Origin: Kangiella sp.
GTDB taxonomy: Bacteria; Pseudomonadota; Gammaproteobacteria; Enterobacterales; Kangiellaceae
Direction of reading: 5' to 3'
NCBI GenBank assembly: GCA_026195755.1
Contig: JAPHRL010000165.1
Location: forward strand, 1 to 15,504
Length of the DNA stretch: 15,504 bases
The position numbers and the translations under genes were made by a program. Below the pieces are notes generated by a model, which made no database searches, was not told the origin of the DNA, and saw only the letters and a program-made list of their open reading frames with translations. Shown in pieces: positions 1 through 10,100 of the stretch. The first letter of the stretch is position 1. Each line of letters starts with the position of its first letter.

Positions 1-2
1 AC

Positions 3-290
3 CAGGTTATTACTGCTCCTGATGGTGAGTCGGGCATCGTTTCTGCTAAAGCCAACCACCCTGATGTGATTTTAATGGATGTGGTTATGCCGGGCTTGAA
101 TGGCTTCCAGGCGACTCGTCAACTGAAAAAAGATCCTGCAACATCTTCGATTCCAATCATTATTGTTTCAACTAAGTCACAGGCAACTGACCGGGTCTGG
201 GGTATGCGTCAAGGCGCCAACGACTATATTACCAAGCCGGTTGATGAAGCCTCTTTATTAGAGTCTGTGAATAACGTTTTAGGATCATAA
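3..290 (+). CDS. pilH: PilH, CheY-like twitching response regulator (5' end outside window)
   Basis: Single-domain response regulator of the Pil-Chp pathway that accepts phosphate from the ChpA kinase; in P. aeruginosa PilH acts with PilG on type IV pilus extension and retraction. The reading frame is open from base 3 (QVITAPDGESG...), so the gene enters from the left edge and lacks roughly its first 25 residues, including the N-terminal acidic pair. Visible receiver landmarks are the phospho-acceptor Asp in MDVVMPG (codon 78-80), the switch Ser/Thr in IIIVST (codons 168-173) and the conserved Lys in ITKPVD (codon 234-236). The segment DRVWGMRQGANDYITKPVDE is characteristic of PilH rather than PilG. 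An internal GTG at 66 is not the start, because it would cut the receiver in half. The gene ends 6 bases before pilI. Confidence 0.92.
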   Translation, partial: QVITAPDGESGIVSAKANHPDVILMDVVMPGLNGFQATRQLKKDPATSSIPIIIVSTKSQATDRVWGMRQGANDYITKPVDEASLLESVNNVLGS

Positions 291-296
291 ATTCTT

Positions 297-845
297 ATGT
301 CTGGAACTGATACGACCAATATTGTTGGCATTCTTGCCGATATCGAAAAACGTAGTCAGAAACATCGTGATTCGCTACCGCAACATGACGTTAGTGGTGG
401 CGCTTTCTATAGTGGGTTAAGTTTTTTGTTAAATGGTGTCAGCTATCTAGCCCCTTTAGATGAAATTTCTGAAATTATTCCTGTCCCACATACAACCAAA
501 GTCCCTGGAGCCAAAAGCTGGTTGAAAGGGGTTGCTAACTTGCGTGGTGTCTTGTTGGCTTTGGTGGATTTGCAAGAATATTTGGGTCGTCCAAGTTCAA
601 GAAACATACTAAAACAAAGAGTTTTAGTGCTAGATCAACATGGTTCCTATTTAGGATTGATTGTTGATGAAGTACGAGGCTTGCACCATTTTGAAGAAGA
701 TGAGCAAGTCGAAGGCAGTCTAACTGCCGATGCAGTTATTGCTCCTTACATTGTAGGGGGCTTTGAAAGAAACGGGGAGTTGTGGCGGGTTTTTGGGATG
801 AAGGAGTTATCGGAAAGTCCGGAACTTCACCAGGTCGCTGTGTAA
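297..845 (+). CDS. pilI: PilI, CheW-like adaptor of the Pil-Chp system
   Basis: CheW-type scaffold expected to couple the receptor PilJ to the kinase ChpA in the cytoplasm. The 182-residue protein has a short polar N-terminus (about 35 residues) followed by one CheW domain. Visible landmarks are the beta-strand FLLNGVSYLAPLDEISEII, the central WLKGVANLRG segment (the usual CheW 'GxxNLRG' signature) and VLVLDQHGSYLGLIVDEVRG. There are no catalytic residues and no transmembrane segments. The ATG lies 6 bases after the pilH stop, and its AGGA at 281-284 sits inside the end of pilH at a rather long spacing, so expression is probably coupled to pilH. Position between pilH and pilJ distinguishes it from the second CheW-like gene of the cluster, chpC. 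Confidence 0.92.
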   Translation: MSGTDTTNIVGILADIEKRSQKHRDSLPQHDVSGGAFYSGLSFLLNGVSYLAPLDEISEIIPVPHTTKVPGAKSWLKGVANLRGVLLALVDLQEYLGRPSSRNILKQRVLVLDQHGSYLGLIVDEVRGLHHFEEDEQVEGSLTADAVIAPYIVGGFERNGELWRVFGMKELSESPELHQVAV

Positions 846-869
846 TTTTACAACAAATATGAAGTTAAG

Positions 870-3230
870 ATGTCTCGGGAGCAACCTATGAGTGAGACCA
901 CTAAGAAGATGAAGAAGGCAAGCCGATCAGGAATCGGGTTTTATGCTTTTTTACTGATCATTGTCTTGATCGCGCTGGCGGTAAATGCAGGTTATGGTTT
1001 CTTGGAAAGTCAGAACCGTATTAAACGAACAGAGCTTGCATCTGAAATGAAGGTATTGTCGCAACAGATTGCAACAAATGCTTCAGAAGCAGCGCAAGGT
1101 AACCAGTCAGCGTTTTCTGAGCTGGACGCAGCGGCCAAGCAGTTCAGCGGAAATTTACGGAAGTTGATTGATGGCGAAAGTGTAACGAATCTGCCGCCAG
1201 CGCCAGCAGCCATACTTAATAACGAGATCAAAGCGCTTGATACTCTGTGGAATGAGGTTGAACCTGAAACTCAATCTATTCTCGCATTCCAGCAAGTTGT
1301 GAGCCGTATGTATATAAATGCGGATGAATTGGCAGAGCAAATTCCAACCATGCAACGTCAATACGATAGTGTAATTGATACACTTCTAGATAACCGCGCT
1401 GACGGTGAAGAGGTGCATCAGGCAACTCGTCAAAAGTGGCTGGCTGAGCGTATATCATCAGGCATGCAGAAAGTATTACGGGGTGGCGCGGAAGCACAAA
1501 TTGCTGCGGAAGACTTTGGTCAGGACGTTGATACTTTCGGAGTGTATCTGGAAGGTCAGCTGAATGGCGATGCATTACTTGAGATTCGACGCGTAAACAA
1601 TCCCGAGGCGCGCGTAGCTCTTGAGTCAATTGTCGGTGAGTTCCAAAGTGTCAGTGAAAAAGTTGACTACATCGTGTTTAGTACGCCAAAGCTATTTGAA
1701 GTACAGAACGCATCGGACAAAATTTATAACACGGCTGACACATTACTCGCGCGTACCTCAAGCGTGGAAAGTGCCTTCGCGGCTATGACGACTAGTTATA
1801 CCGAGCCTGGTAGCCCTGTACTTTCTGGCGCAATGTTCATTTTAATTCTGCTGTTACTGGTTGGTATGTATGCCAATCAACGTAAAGCGGAAAAAGTACG
1901 TCTACGAGAGTCAGAAGTTTCAGCTGAGCGTGAGAAAGAAGAGAACGCTCGAAACCAGGAAGCGATTATTCGACTTCTGGATGAGATTGACAGCTTGGCA
2001 GATGGTGACTTGACAGTTAAAGCAACGGTAACCGAGGACTTCACGGGTGCGATTGCTGACTCATTCAATTTAACCATTGACCAGTTACGTGGTGTAGTTG
2101 GCGCAATTAACGAAGCGGTTGACCAGGTATCAAAATCAGCTGAAGAAACACAGCAAACCTCTAGTGCATTAGCCGAAGCGTCGCGTCAACAGGCACAAGA
2201 AATTACAGGTGCTTCTGCCGCGATTAACGAAATGGCAGTCTCTATTGAGCAAGTATCAGCGAACGCGTCTGAGTCTTCACAGGTTGCGGAAAAATCGGTG
2301 GAAATTGCGAAGAAGGGTGGTGAAGTTGTACGAAACACTATCCGAGGCATGGATACGATTCGTGAGCAGATTCAGGAAACATCGAAACGTATTAAACGTC
2401 TGGGTGAGTCATCACAAGAGATTGGTAACATCGTATCTTTGATTAACGATATTGCTGATCAAACGAATATTCTGGCATTGAACGCGGCAATTCAGGCATC
2501 GGCAGCTGGTGAAGCTGGTCGTGGTTTCGCGGTAGTTGCGGATGAGGTTCAGCGACTGGCGGAACGTTCATCTAACGCAACTAAACAGATTGAAGCACTA
2601 GTAAAAACGATTCAAACGGATACTAACGAAGCGGTAATATCGATGGAAGATACCACTTCAGAGGTTGTTCGAGGTGCTCGATTGGCACAGGATGCAGGTG
2701 TTGCACTGGAAGAGATTGAAACGGTATCTACGAACTTGGCGGATTTGATTCAAAGTATTTCGAACGCAGCGCGTCAACAGGCAGCTTCAGCGGGCCATGT
2801 ATCAAATACCATGACAGTTATTCAGGAGATTACAACGCAAACGTCTGAAGGTACTCAAGAAACCGCTCGCTCGATTGGTAAATTAACCGAGTTGTCGGAA
2901 GATTTGCGTCGTTCAGTATCAGGCTTTAAGTTGGATTCAACAAACGATGATTACTTCAGTGTTGATAATCAGCCAACTGTTGCAGATGATTCAGAAGAAA
3001 GTTTCGAGAATATGTTCGATGATGCTGATGACTCAGAAGAGTCTCTTGCAGAAGATATTGATGAATCATTAGATTCGCTAGATGAAGAAACCAACGAGTT
3101 AGAAAAATCTAATAGTGACTTACAAGACTCAAACGATGAGCTTGAGGATTTCCTGAAGGAAGCTGATGAGAGTCTTGAGGAGTTAGACGAAGATATCTTT
3201 TTGGAAGAAGATTCAACAAAGAAAGATTGA
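870..3230 (+). CDS. pilJ: PilJ, methyl-accepting receptor of the type IV pilus chemosensory system
   Basis: Inner-membrane chemoreceptor that controls ChpA; PilJ of P. aeruginosa is linked to pilin and surface sensing. Order in the 786-residue protein: TM1 at about residues 23-45, periplasmic PilJ-type helical sensor (about 46-315, with LSQQIATNASEAAQG), TM2 at about 320-336, HAMP (about 365-415) and a long MCP signalling hairpin. The hairpin tip lies near residues 518-565 (DIADQTNILALNAAIQAS, then GEAGRGFAVVADEVQRL). The MCP part nearly matches my recollection of P. aeruginosa PilJ. After GFKL (685-688) comes an extra 98-residue acidic tail absent from the roughly 680-residue Pseudomonas protein; there is no NWETF-type pentapeptide. 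Start choice is uncertain: ATG 870 has only GAAG upstream, whereas the in-frame ATG at 888 follows GGGAG at 877-881 with good spacing and removes only six residues. Confidence 0.96.
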   Translation: MSREQPMSETTKKMKKASRSGIGFYAFLLIIVLIALAVNAGYGFLESQNRIKRTELASEMKVLSQQIATNASEAAQGNQSAFSELDAAAKQFSGNLRKLIDGESVTNLPPAPAAILNNEIKALDTLWNEVEPETQSILAFQQVVSRMYINADELAEQIPTMQRQYDSVIDTLLDNRADGEEVHQATRQKWLAERISSGMQKVLRGGAEAQIAAEDFGQDVDTFGVYLEGQLNGDALLEIRRVNNPEARVALESIVGEFQSVSEKVDYIVFSTPKLFEVQNASDKIYNTADTLLARTSSVESAFAAMTTSYTEPGSPVLSGAMFILILLLLVGMYANQRKAEKVRLRESEVSAEREKEENARNQEAIIRLLDEIDSLADGDLTVKATVTEDFTGAIADSFNLTIDQLRGVVGAINEAVDQVSKSAEETQQTSSALAEASRQQAQEITGASAAINEMAVSIEQVSANASESSQVAEKSVEIAKKGGEVVRNTIRGMDTIREQIQETSKRIKRLGESSQEIGNIVSLINDIADQTNILALNAAIQASAAGEAGRGFAVVADEVQRLAERSSNATKQIEALVKTIQTDTNEAVISMEDTTSEVVRGARLAQDAGVALEEIETVSTNLADLIQSISNAARQQAASAGHVSNTMTVIQEITTQTSEGTQETARSIGKLTELSEDLRRSVSGFKLDSTNDDYFSVDNQPTVADDSEESFENMFDDADDSEESLAEDIDESLDSLDEETNELEKSNSDLQDSNDELEDFLKEADESLEELDEDIFLEEDSTKKD

Positions 3231-3244
3231 TTGAGAGTCGCTAG

Positions 3245-4120
3245 TTGAAACATAGCTCTTTAACTCATGTACCGGAAATGGAGACTGCAACCTTTGAGCG
3301 TTGGCAGTCTCTGATTAGAAAGTACTCAGGGATATGGATACCAGCCAATAGGCAACTCTTTTTAAAGACGAGTTTATTGAAAAGAATCCGTGACCTGAAT
3401 TTAGAAGGTTACGATGAGTATTATTCGAAGTTACAGGATAAGAGCTGGGCTTCATTAGAATGGTTTCAATTGATTGATGCGTTAACCATTCATGAAACGA
3501 GTTTCTTTAGACATAAAGAATCGTTTGATTTGGTTCAGCATGTTTGTCAGCAAAAGATCATTCAATCGGCCAATTCGAGCAGTGATTGTAATGTTCAGAT
3601 TTGGAGCGTTGGTTGCTCTACAGGTGAAGAAACCTATAGTTTGGCAATCGCCTTAGAAGAGCTAAGCTTGAATTCGTTGACGGAAAAGGGATTGCGATTC
3701 TATTACGGTATTACCGGTATAGATATTAGCTATCCAGCGCTGAGTGCTGCAAGACGAGCAATTTACAGCGATAGAAAATTACACATGATGTCACAAGAGA
3801 TTCAGGCATCATATTTTAATCGTCATGATAGTCGACATTGGTGTGTCAAAGAACATATTCGTAACAGAGTGCTGTTCTTGCAAGGAAATCTCAGTGATAT
3901 TGAGAAATCACCAAAGCGTAATTATGACGTCATATTTTGTCAGAACGTATTGATTTACTTTCGGCCTGAAGATCGTATTAAGATATTAGAAGGGCTCGTA
4001 GAAAGGTTGATACCAGGCGGTGTTTTAATACTCGGGCTTGGTGAAATCATTAACTGGAAACATCCAGAGCTAGTGCGGATTGACGAGAAAAACTGTTTGG
4101 CATATCAGCGGCAGCTATAG
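3245..4120 (+). CDS. pilK: PilK, CheR-type chemoreceptor methyltransferase
   Basis: S-adenosylmethionine-dependent glutamate O-methyltransferase expected to methylate the PilJ signalling hairpin. It is 291 residues, the length I recall for PilK of P. aeruginosa. An N-terminal CheR helical domain contains LTIHETSFFRH. A Rossmann-like SAM domain follows, with WSVGCSTGEETYSLAIAL (GCSTGEE at residues 123-129), the acidic strand end GIDIS, and FCQNVLIYF (NVLIYF at 234-239). There is no C-terminal TPR extension. The start is TTG at 3245, supported by GAGAG at 3233-3237 seven bases upstream; the first in-frame ATG (3278) would remove 11 residues and has a poor binding site. The gene lies 14 bases after pilJ. 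Confidence 0.93.
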   Translation: MKHSSLTHVPEMETATFERWQSLIRKYSGIWIPANRQLFLKTSLLKRIRDLNLEGYDEYYSKLQDKSWASLEWFQLIDALTIHETSFFRHKESFDLVQHVCQQKIIQSANSSSDCNVQIWSVGCSTGEETYSLAIALEELSLNSLTEKGLRFYYGITGIDISYPALSAARRAIYSDRKLHMMSQEIQASYFNRHDSRHWCVKEHIRNRVLFLQGNLSDIEKSPKRNYDVIFCQNVLIYFRPEDRIKILEGLVERLIPGGVLILGLGEIINWKHPELVRIDEKNCLAYQRQL

Positions 4121-4140
4121 CTACAACAAATGGTGTAGGC

Positions 4141-7100
4141 ATGAAAGATAATCAAACAAAAGTAGCTTTAAATTGGGTTAAAGACGAAATCGAAAGCACG
4201 CTTGAGCAAGCACAAAATGCTATTAGAGCGTATGCAGAAGATGAGACTGATAAAACCCAGGTCCATTTCTGTGCAAATTGTATGCACCAGATCCGTGGAA
4301 CTATGCAGATGCTTGAGTTTTCAGGAGCTGCATTGCTGGCTGAGGAAATGGAAGCTCTTGCCGAAGCAATCGGTGAGCACAAAGTTGACTCTAATGAGAA
4401 AGCGTACGAAGTCTTTCTTTCTGCCATTCTAAGATTTAGAAGTTATTTATCACGCTATGCAGAAGGTAAATCTGACCTTCCAGTTATTTTGTTGCCCGCT
4501 ATTAATGATATGCGCGCATGCAGAGGGGCAGAAAGCCTCGGAGCTGGGAATTTAATTAGCATACCAACCGAAGGTATTGAAGCTCCAGCTCCAAAAAATA
4601 AAACAGAATTAAAGGGTGATATTTTAGCCGAAGTCAAAGCTCTACGGTCACAATTTCAACAAGGTCTACTAGGCGTTATTCGTGAAGTTGAAACCCAGAC
4701 CAATCTAGAACGAATGCAGCAGGTTGCAGAAAAACTATGGGGCTTAGGTGACAGAGTACCTTATCAGCCACTATGGTGGGCAACCTCTGTTTTCCTTAAA
4801 AATATTGGGCTGCTGTCAAAGAAAGATACTCCTGTTATTAAAAGTTTGTTAGGTCAGGTAGATAGACGAATTCGTGAGCTTATCGATCAAACAGCCAATC
4901 AGGAAGAAGCTAATAAAGTTTTAATCAATATTCTTTTTTATATAGCTCAGTTTGATACTGAAGATGAGCAAGTAAAAGAAATTCAAGACAAATTCCAGCT
5001 TAATCAATTAATGGATTCAATGGGCGACCTTGAAAGTGAATCCAGTGATTTGACTGGTCCTGATACACAGAGTGTTAGGATTGCTCTTAATGTCATTAAA
5101 GAAGATCTAGGTGAGATCAAAGAGTCACTAGATCTTTATATCCGTACTAAATCTCAAGAAAGTGAACCATTGGAAGATATGGTTCCTGCTATGCAAAAAA
5201 TTTCTGACACCATGTCGATGCTTGGGCTGACTCAATCAAAAGAAATGATTAGTAAGCAAATGGAGTCCATTGGTAATTTATTGGATGGATCAGAAGCTGA
5301 CCGTGAGCAGGGGTTGGTCTATATTGCTGAAGGTATTTTGTCGCTTGAAGACTATATTGAGCGGGCACTCAGGATGGACAGTAAGCAGCTGGCCAATGAA
5401 AGTTTGGGACAAGGAGAAGGTGAGTCATTACAAATTATTAATGCACGTTATCAGCTGGTCCAAGAGAGCCGCGGTAACTTACATAAAGTTAAAGACGCAA
5501 TTACCGATTATCTAGATGAAAGCCATAATATTAACCGCTTGGAACATGTGCCAGAGCTGTTGAAAGAAGTGGAAGGAGCGTTGACTTTTGCCCAGCTCGA
5601 TAATTTGCTCGACGTTATATCAAAAGCCAAGAACTTCGTGCTGAAATACTTAATCAGTGAGAAGGTTGTACTTAGTGAAGCAGAGGTTTCAACATTAGCT
5701 GACGCTATCAGTTCAGTGGACTATTATCTTGAAGGGCTGATGTCATCAGGGTTGCATGGGTTGCCCGTTATTTTACAAAGAGCTACCGAAAGCATTAATG
5801 AATTAGAAGTACATTACGGCAGTCTGGATGAAGAAATGTTGCCGGTGCTAGACGATGCGCTTGAAATGCCTGAAATCGAAATGGTAGAAAGTAATAATTA
5901 CGATGATGGCGATGACAGCGATGAATTGATTGATGACGAAGTGCGTGAAATCTTCATTGAAGAAGCGGATGAAGTTCTGGAAGAAATGCACAGCTTGCTA
6001 CCGGTTTGGAAGCAAGACCAAGGTAATAAAGAAGCAATATCGACTATACGTCGTAATTTCCATACCTTAAAAGGTAGTGGTCGTATGGTGGGAGCTACCG
6101 ATATCGGTGAGCTTAGTTGGGCTATTGAAAATATGCTCAATCGATTAATCGATCATAGTATCGAATACACTCCCGCATTATTCGTGACCACTGAGGAAGT
6201 TGCTAATTACCTGCCATCAATGGTCAAGCAGTTTGCTGGTGGCGACAAAACACAGTTCCCCAAAGAATTAGCTGACAGAGCAAACCGTATCAGTAAAGGC
6301 GAGATTATTACTGATATCCAGCCTCAGCAAGAACAAACTGAAGAAGAGGCAGACCAAGCTGCAGAACAGGAACTGTTTGATATCTTCAAGCAGGAAGCAG
6401 AGGGACATGTAACAAGCCTTGAGATGTTTGCAAACCAACGCCAGCAAGGCATCACCCAAAGCCAAATCAGCGACAATTTACTTCGTTCATTGCATACACT
6501 TAAAGGTGTGGCACATATTGCGAATATCCAGTCTTTGACCAATGTGATTGTACCGGTTGAGAGTTACTTTCAAGAACTCAAAACAAGAGAGCTGCTAGCC
6601 GAAGAAGCAGATATGTCGTTAATTGCTCAGACCAAGGATCTATTAAGGTACATCATTAGTACTCCTGAAGATGATCAGGTGATTTCGGTACACGAAGATG
6701 AAATTATTCAACAGCTTGCTCAGCTTCAAAATCGATTTGATGAGTCGGGTGAGTCTGGTCAGGAGCAGGGGCGCGATCCGGAATTGATTAAAGATATTTT
6801 CAATATCGCTTCAGATGTATTGGTCGATATCGAAAGTACTAATTTGCAAGAGACACCAAGTTCTGAGCGTTTAGAAAAAATTTCTTATCTAATGGCTTCG
6901 GTTGATCGCTTGAAGAATATTTTGGATGAAGCAGAGCTTAATGAAATTGACCAGGTAGTGAACGCATTAAGTGATGCACTACAACGAAATATGACTGCAA
7001 ACAAAGTTGATGTTTCGATTGGTGTTCTACTGAATGAAGTATACAACCAATTAGAAAATCAGTTTGATTGTTTGGCTGCGAACTTATCGATACCAGAGGC

Positions 7101-10100
7101 TGGTGATTTAGTCCAGGCACTCCAAACTTGGCAGCCAGCAGAGGGCGCAGGCTTAGAGCTGGAGTTAGAGCCTGGCATAGAAGAAAAAACCACAGGCACG
7201 GTAGCGGAAGAAGCAGAGCTTCAAAAAGCTGATGAACTTACTGAAGAAAGTACTTCAGAAGAGGTTGATAAGACTCAAGAGCAAGCTTCAAGTGATGACA
7301 ATGCTATTGAGTTCACGCTTGATGATGATTTCTTGACCCCCAAAGCGGATGACAGCAAGGAGCAGGAAAAGGATAAATCTGATCAGAAAGCACTGCAAGA
7401 TGATAATTCAATTGAGTTTGAGTTCTCAGATGATTTCTTATCAGCAGAAACTGACAAAGAAGAGCCTGAAACTGAGCAAGTTGAAGAAGATTCTGATCTA
7501 AGCTTAGAAGATGCAGCTGAAGAACTGGGTTTAGACTTAGATGATGAGTTGGATTTATCAGAAGAGTTAGCCGATGAAAATGTAGCTGAAGTTACAGAAG
7601 AAACTTCTAAGGAAGAGGCACAACAGGAAACAACAGAAAAAGACTCTGATGAGATTGAGTTTGAGGCTGTAGAAAGCGCTACCGACAGTGCAGAGGATGC
7701 TCTGGATGAAGACCATGAGCCACAAGACGAAATTGAAGAAGCTATTCAATCCGTAGAGTCTGCTGAAAATGAAGAAAGAGAGGTTTCGGAAGGTGGGGAA
7801 GTGCAAGATAGTGAACAAGCTCCAGCGGAAGAAGCTGCAGACGAAGAGCCTCCAGTACCAGCTAAAGAATTCTCTAAAACAATCAGTTTAGATTTAGATG
7901 TCGATGATGAACTGTTAGAAATTTTTAGTGAAGAAGCAGAAGAGTTATTTGATAGTGACGCAGCATTGCTTCAGAAGTGGCGTCAAGAACCTAATAACTT
8001 CAAGATTATTGCAGAGTTACAACGTAATCTTCACACCCTTAAAGGTAGTGCAAGAATGGCTGGGTTCTCCCCAATCGGTGATTTAGCTCACGGGTTGGAA
8101 GATTTATACACAGCCATCACTGATCAACTATTTGCTTCATCTGATGATGCGATTGAGTTGGCTGAGCGAGCCGAAGATAAGTTGCTAGCAATCTTTAATG
8201 CAAGAAATACGCCAGACAAAATCCCGTCACCTGAGGGAATTCTAGACGAGATTCAAGGTTTTATTGCTGCACAAAAAGCAGGAAGAGCTTATGTTCGACC
8301 AGAAGCTGAAGAGGCTCCGGTAGCTGAACCAGTAGAGTCCAAAGGAGAGGCACCAGTTGAAGAACCTGTAGAAGCGGAGCAGCCTACTGAAGAAGTTAAA
8401 GCTAAATTACCTGAGAAAGATAATAAGTCTGAAGAAAGTGTAGAAGAAGATATTGGCTGGAATGAAGAGCTAGCTGAGTTGTTCTTAGGGGAGGCTTCCG
8501 AATTATTAACCTCTTACGAACAGGCAATTGAACGATGGTCAAACGACTTACATAATGTAGAGCCATTGCGTACTGCAATGAGAAATCTGCACACACTAAA
8601 AAGTGGTGCAAAATTGGCGGCAATATCTTCTGTTGGAGAATTAACGCATAAACTGGAAAGTGTTGTAGAAGCCCTGGCTAGAGATCCCCGATTAGGTCAC
8701 AGTCGATGGGCGGATATGCTAAGCCGTAGCTATGATGAGCTACATGAAATGGTTGAGCAGGTACGTAATGGACAAATGCCAGCTAAGCCTGCGGAATTAT
8801 TGCGTAAGCTTGAAAATGACCAAACAACGATTGAGTCTCAGCTTGAGCAGCTTGATAAGCGCGACCTGGCAGAATCAGGGGAGCAGGCTGAAGTTAAAGT
8901 TGTATCGCTTGCGGATAGGCAGAAACAGAAAGAAGAAGAGGCTAAAGAAGCGGCAAGTCGCGATGTGATTCGAGTTCGATCTGAGGTGCTCGATAATCTG
9001 GTGAACTTATCGGGAGAGGCATCAATTTTCCGTTCTCGCCTTGAGCAGCAAGTAGCCGATTTAAACTTCAACTTAAGTGAAATGTCGTCAACAGTTGATC
9101 GATTACGTGATCAGCTACGAAACCTAGAAATTGAAACTGAAGCTCAGGTTCTTTACCGTAGAGAAATTTCAGGTGTTGACTTTGATGAGTTTGATCCTCT
9201 GGAGATGGACCGTTATACACGTCAACAAGAGCTTACTCGTAGTTTACTTGAAGCCGCGAGTGACTTGATGTCTATCCAGGAAACTCTTGAAACGAAAGTG
9301 GGTGACGCTGAAGCAACGCTATTGGCGCAAGGCCGAGTAAACACTGAGCTGCAAGACCGACTAATGCGGACTCGAATGGTACCTTTTAATAGTATTGAGA
9401 GTCGTCTACGTCGAATGGTTCGTCAGATTTCAACCGAGTTGAACAAAGATGTTGATTTAATACTTGAATCAGAAGGTGAGATGGATCGTACAGTGATAGA
9501 GCGTATGGTTGCACCACTTGATCACATGTTAAGAAACGCGATTGACCATGGCATTGAATCCAAAGCTGACCGTAAGAAAGCGGGCAAGCAGGAGAAAGGT
9601 ACCGTTCATCTAAGTCTGTCACGACGCGGTAATGAAGTGTTTATTCAAATCCAAGATGATGGTGTAGGCATTCGGAAAGACAAAGTTAGAGCCCGCGCTA
9701 TTTCGCAAGGCATGATTGATGAGTCGTATAATCCGACGGATCGTGAGTTATTCCGATTAATTTTGCAGCCAGGTTTCTCCACTGCAGAAACGGTTACTCA
9801 GATTTCGGGCCGCGGTGTTGGTATGGATGTGGTGCACAGTGAAATTCTTCAGCTAGGTGGTTCATTAAACATCAGCTCTGAAGAAGGTCAAGGAACAACA
9901 ATGACAGTTCGTCTGCCTTTCACTCTATCATCTAACCAGGCATTGATGGTCAGGGTTAAAGGCGAGCCCTACGCTATTCCACTGTCAAACATCACTACGG
10001 TTGCACGAGTCAGTGCGAAAGAAGTAGTCGATATCTATCAAGACAAAGACAAAACATTCTCTCACCTGGGTCAGGAGTTTGAGTTACGTTATCTTGGACA

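Noticed and set aside
66..290. PilH starting at GTG 66
   Set aside because: The frame is open to the window edge and the start would delete the first half of the receiver fold; the gene is simply cut by the window.
849..858. The 10-mer TACAACAAAT just after the pilI stop recurs just after the pilK stop (4122-4131)
   Set aside because: Only two short AT-rich copies, no dyad and no consistent distance to the next start; chance similarity is adequate.
1276..1629. 117-residue antisense reading frame inside pilJ
   Set aside because: It lies opposite the well-supported PilJ sensor domain; composition is typical of a shadow frame and no domain is recognisable.
2969..3253. Ser-rich 94-residue reading frame antisense to the pilJ tail
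   Set aside because: It is the mirror of GAA/GAT/GAC-rich acidic codons, which read as Ser/Phe codons on the other strand. It has no family resemblance and no credible start context.
7567..7818. 83-residue hydrophobic antisense frame inside chpA
   Set aside because: The apparent Phe/Leu-rich membrane protein is the complement of Glu/Asp-rich linker codons, not an independent gene.
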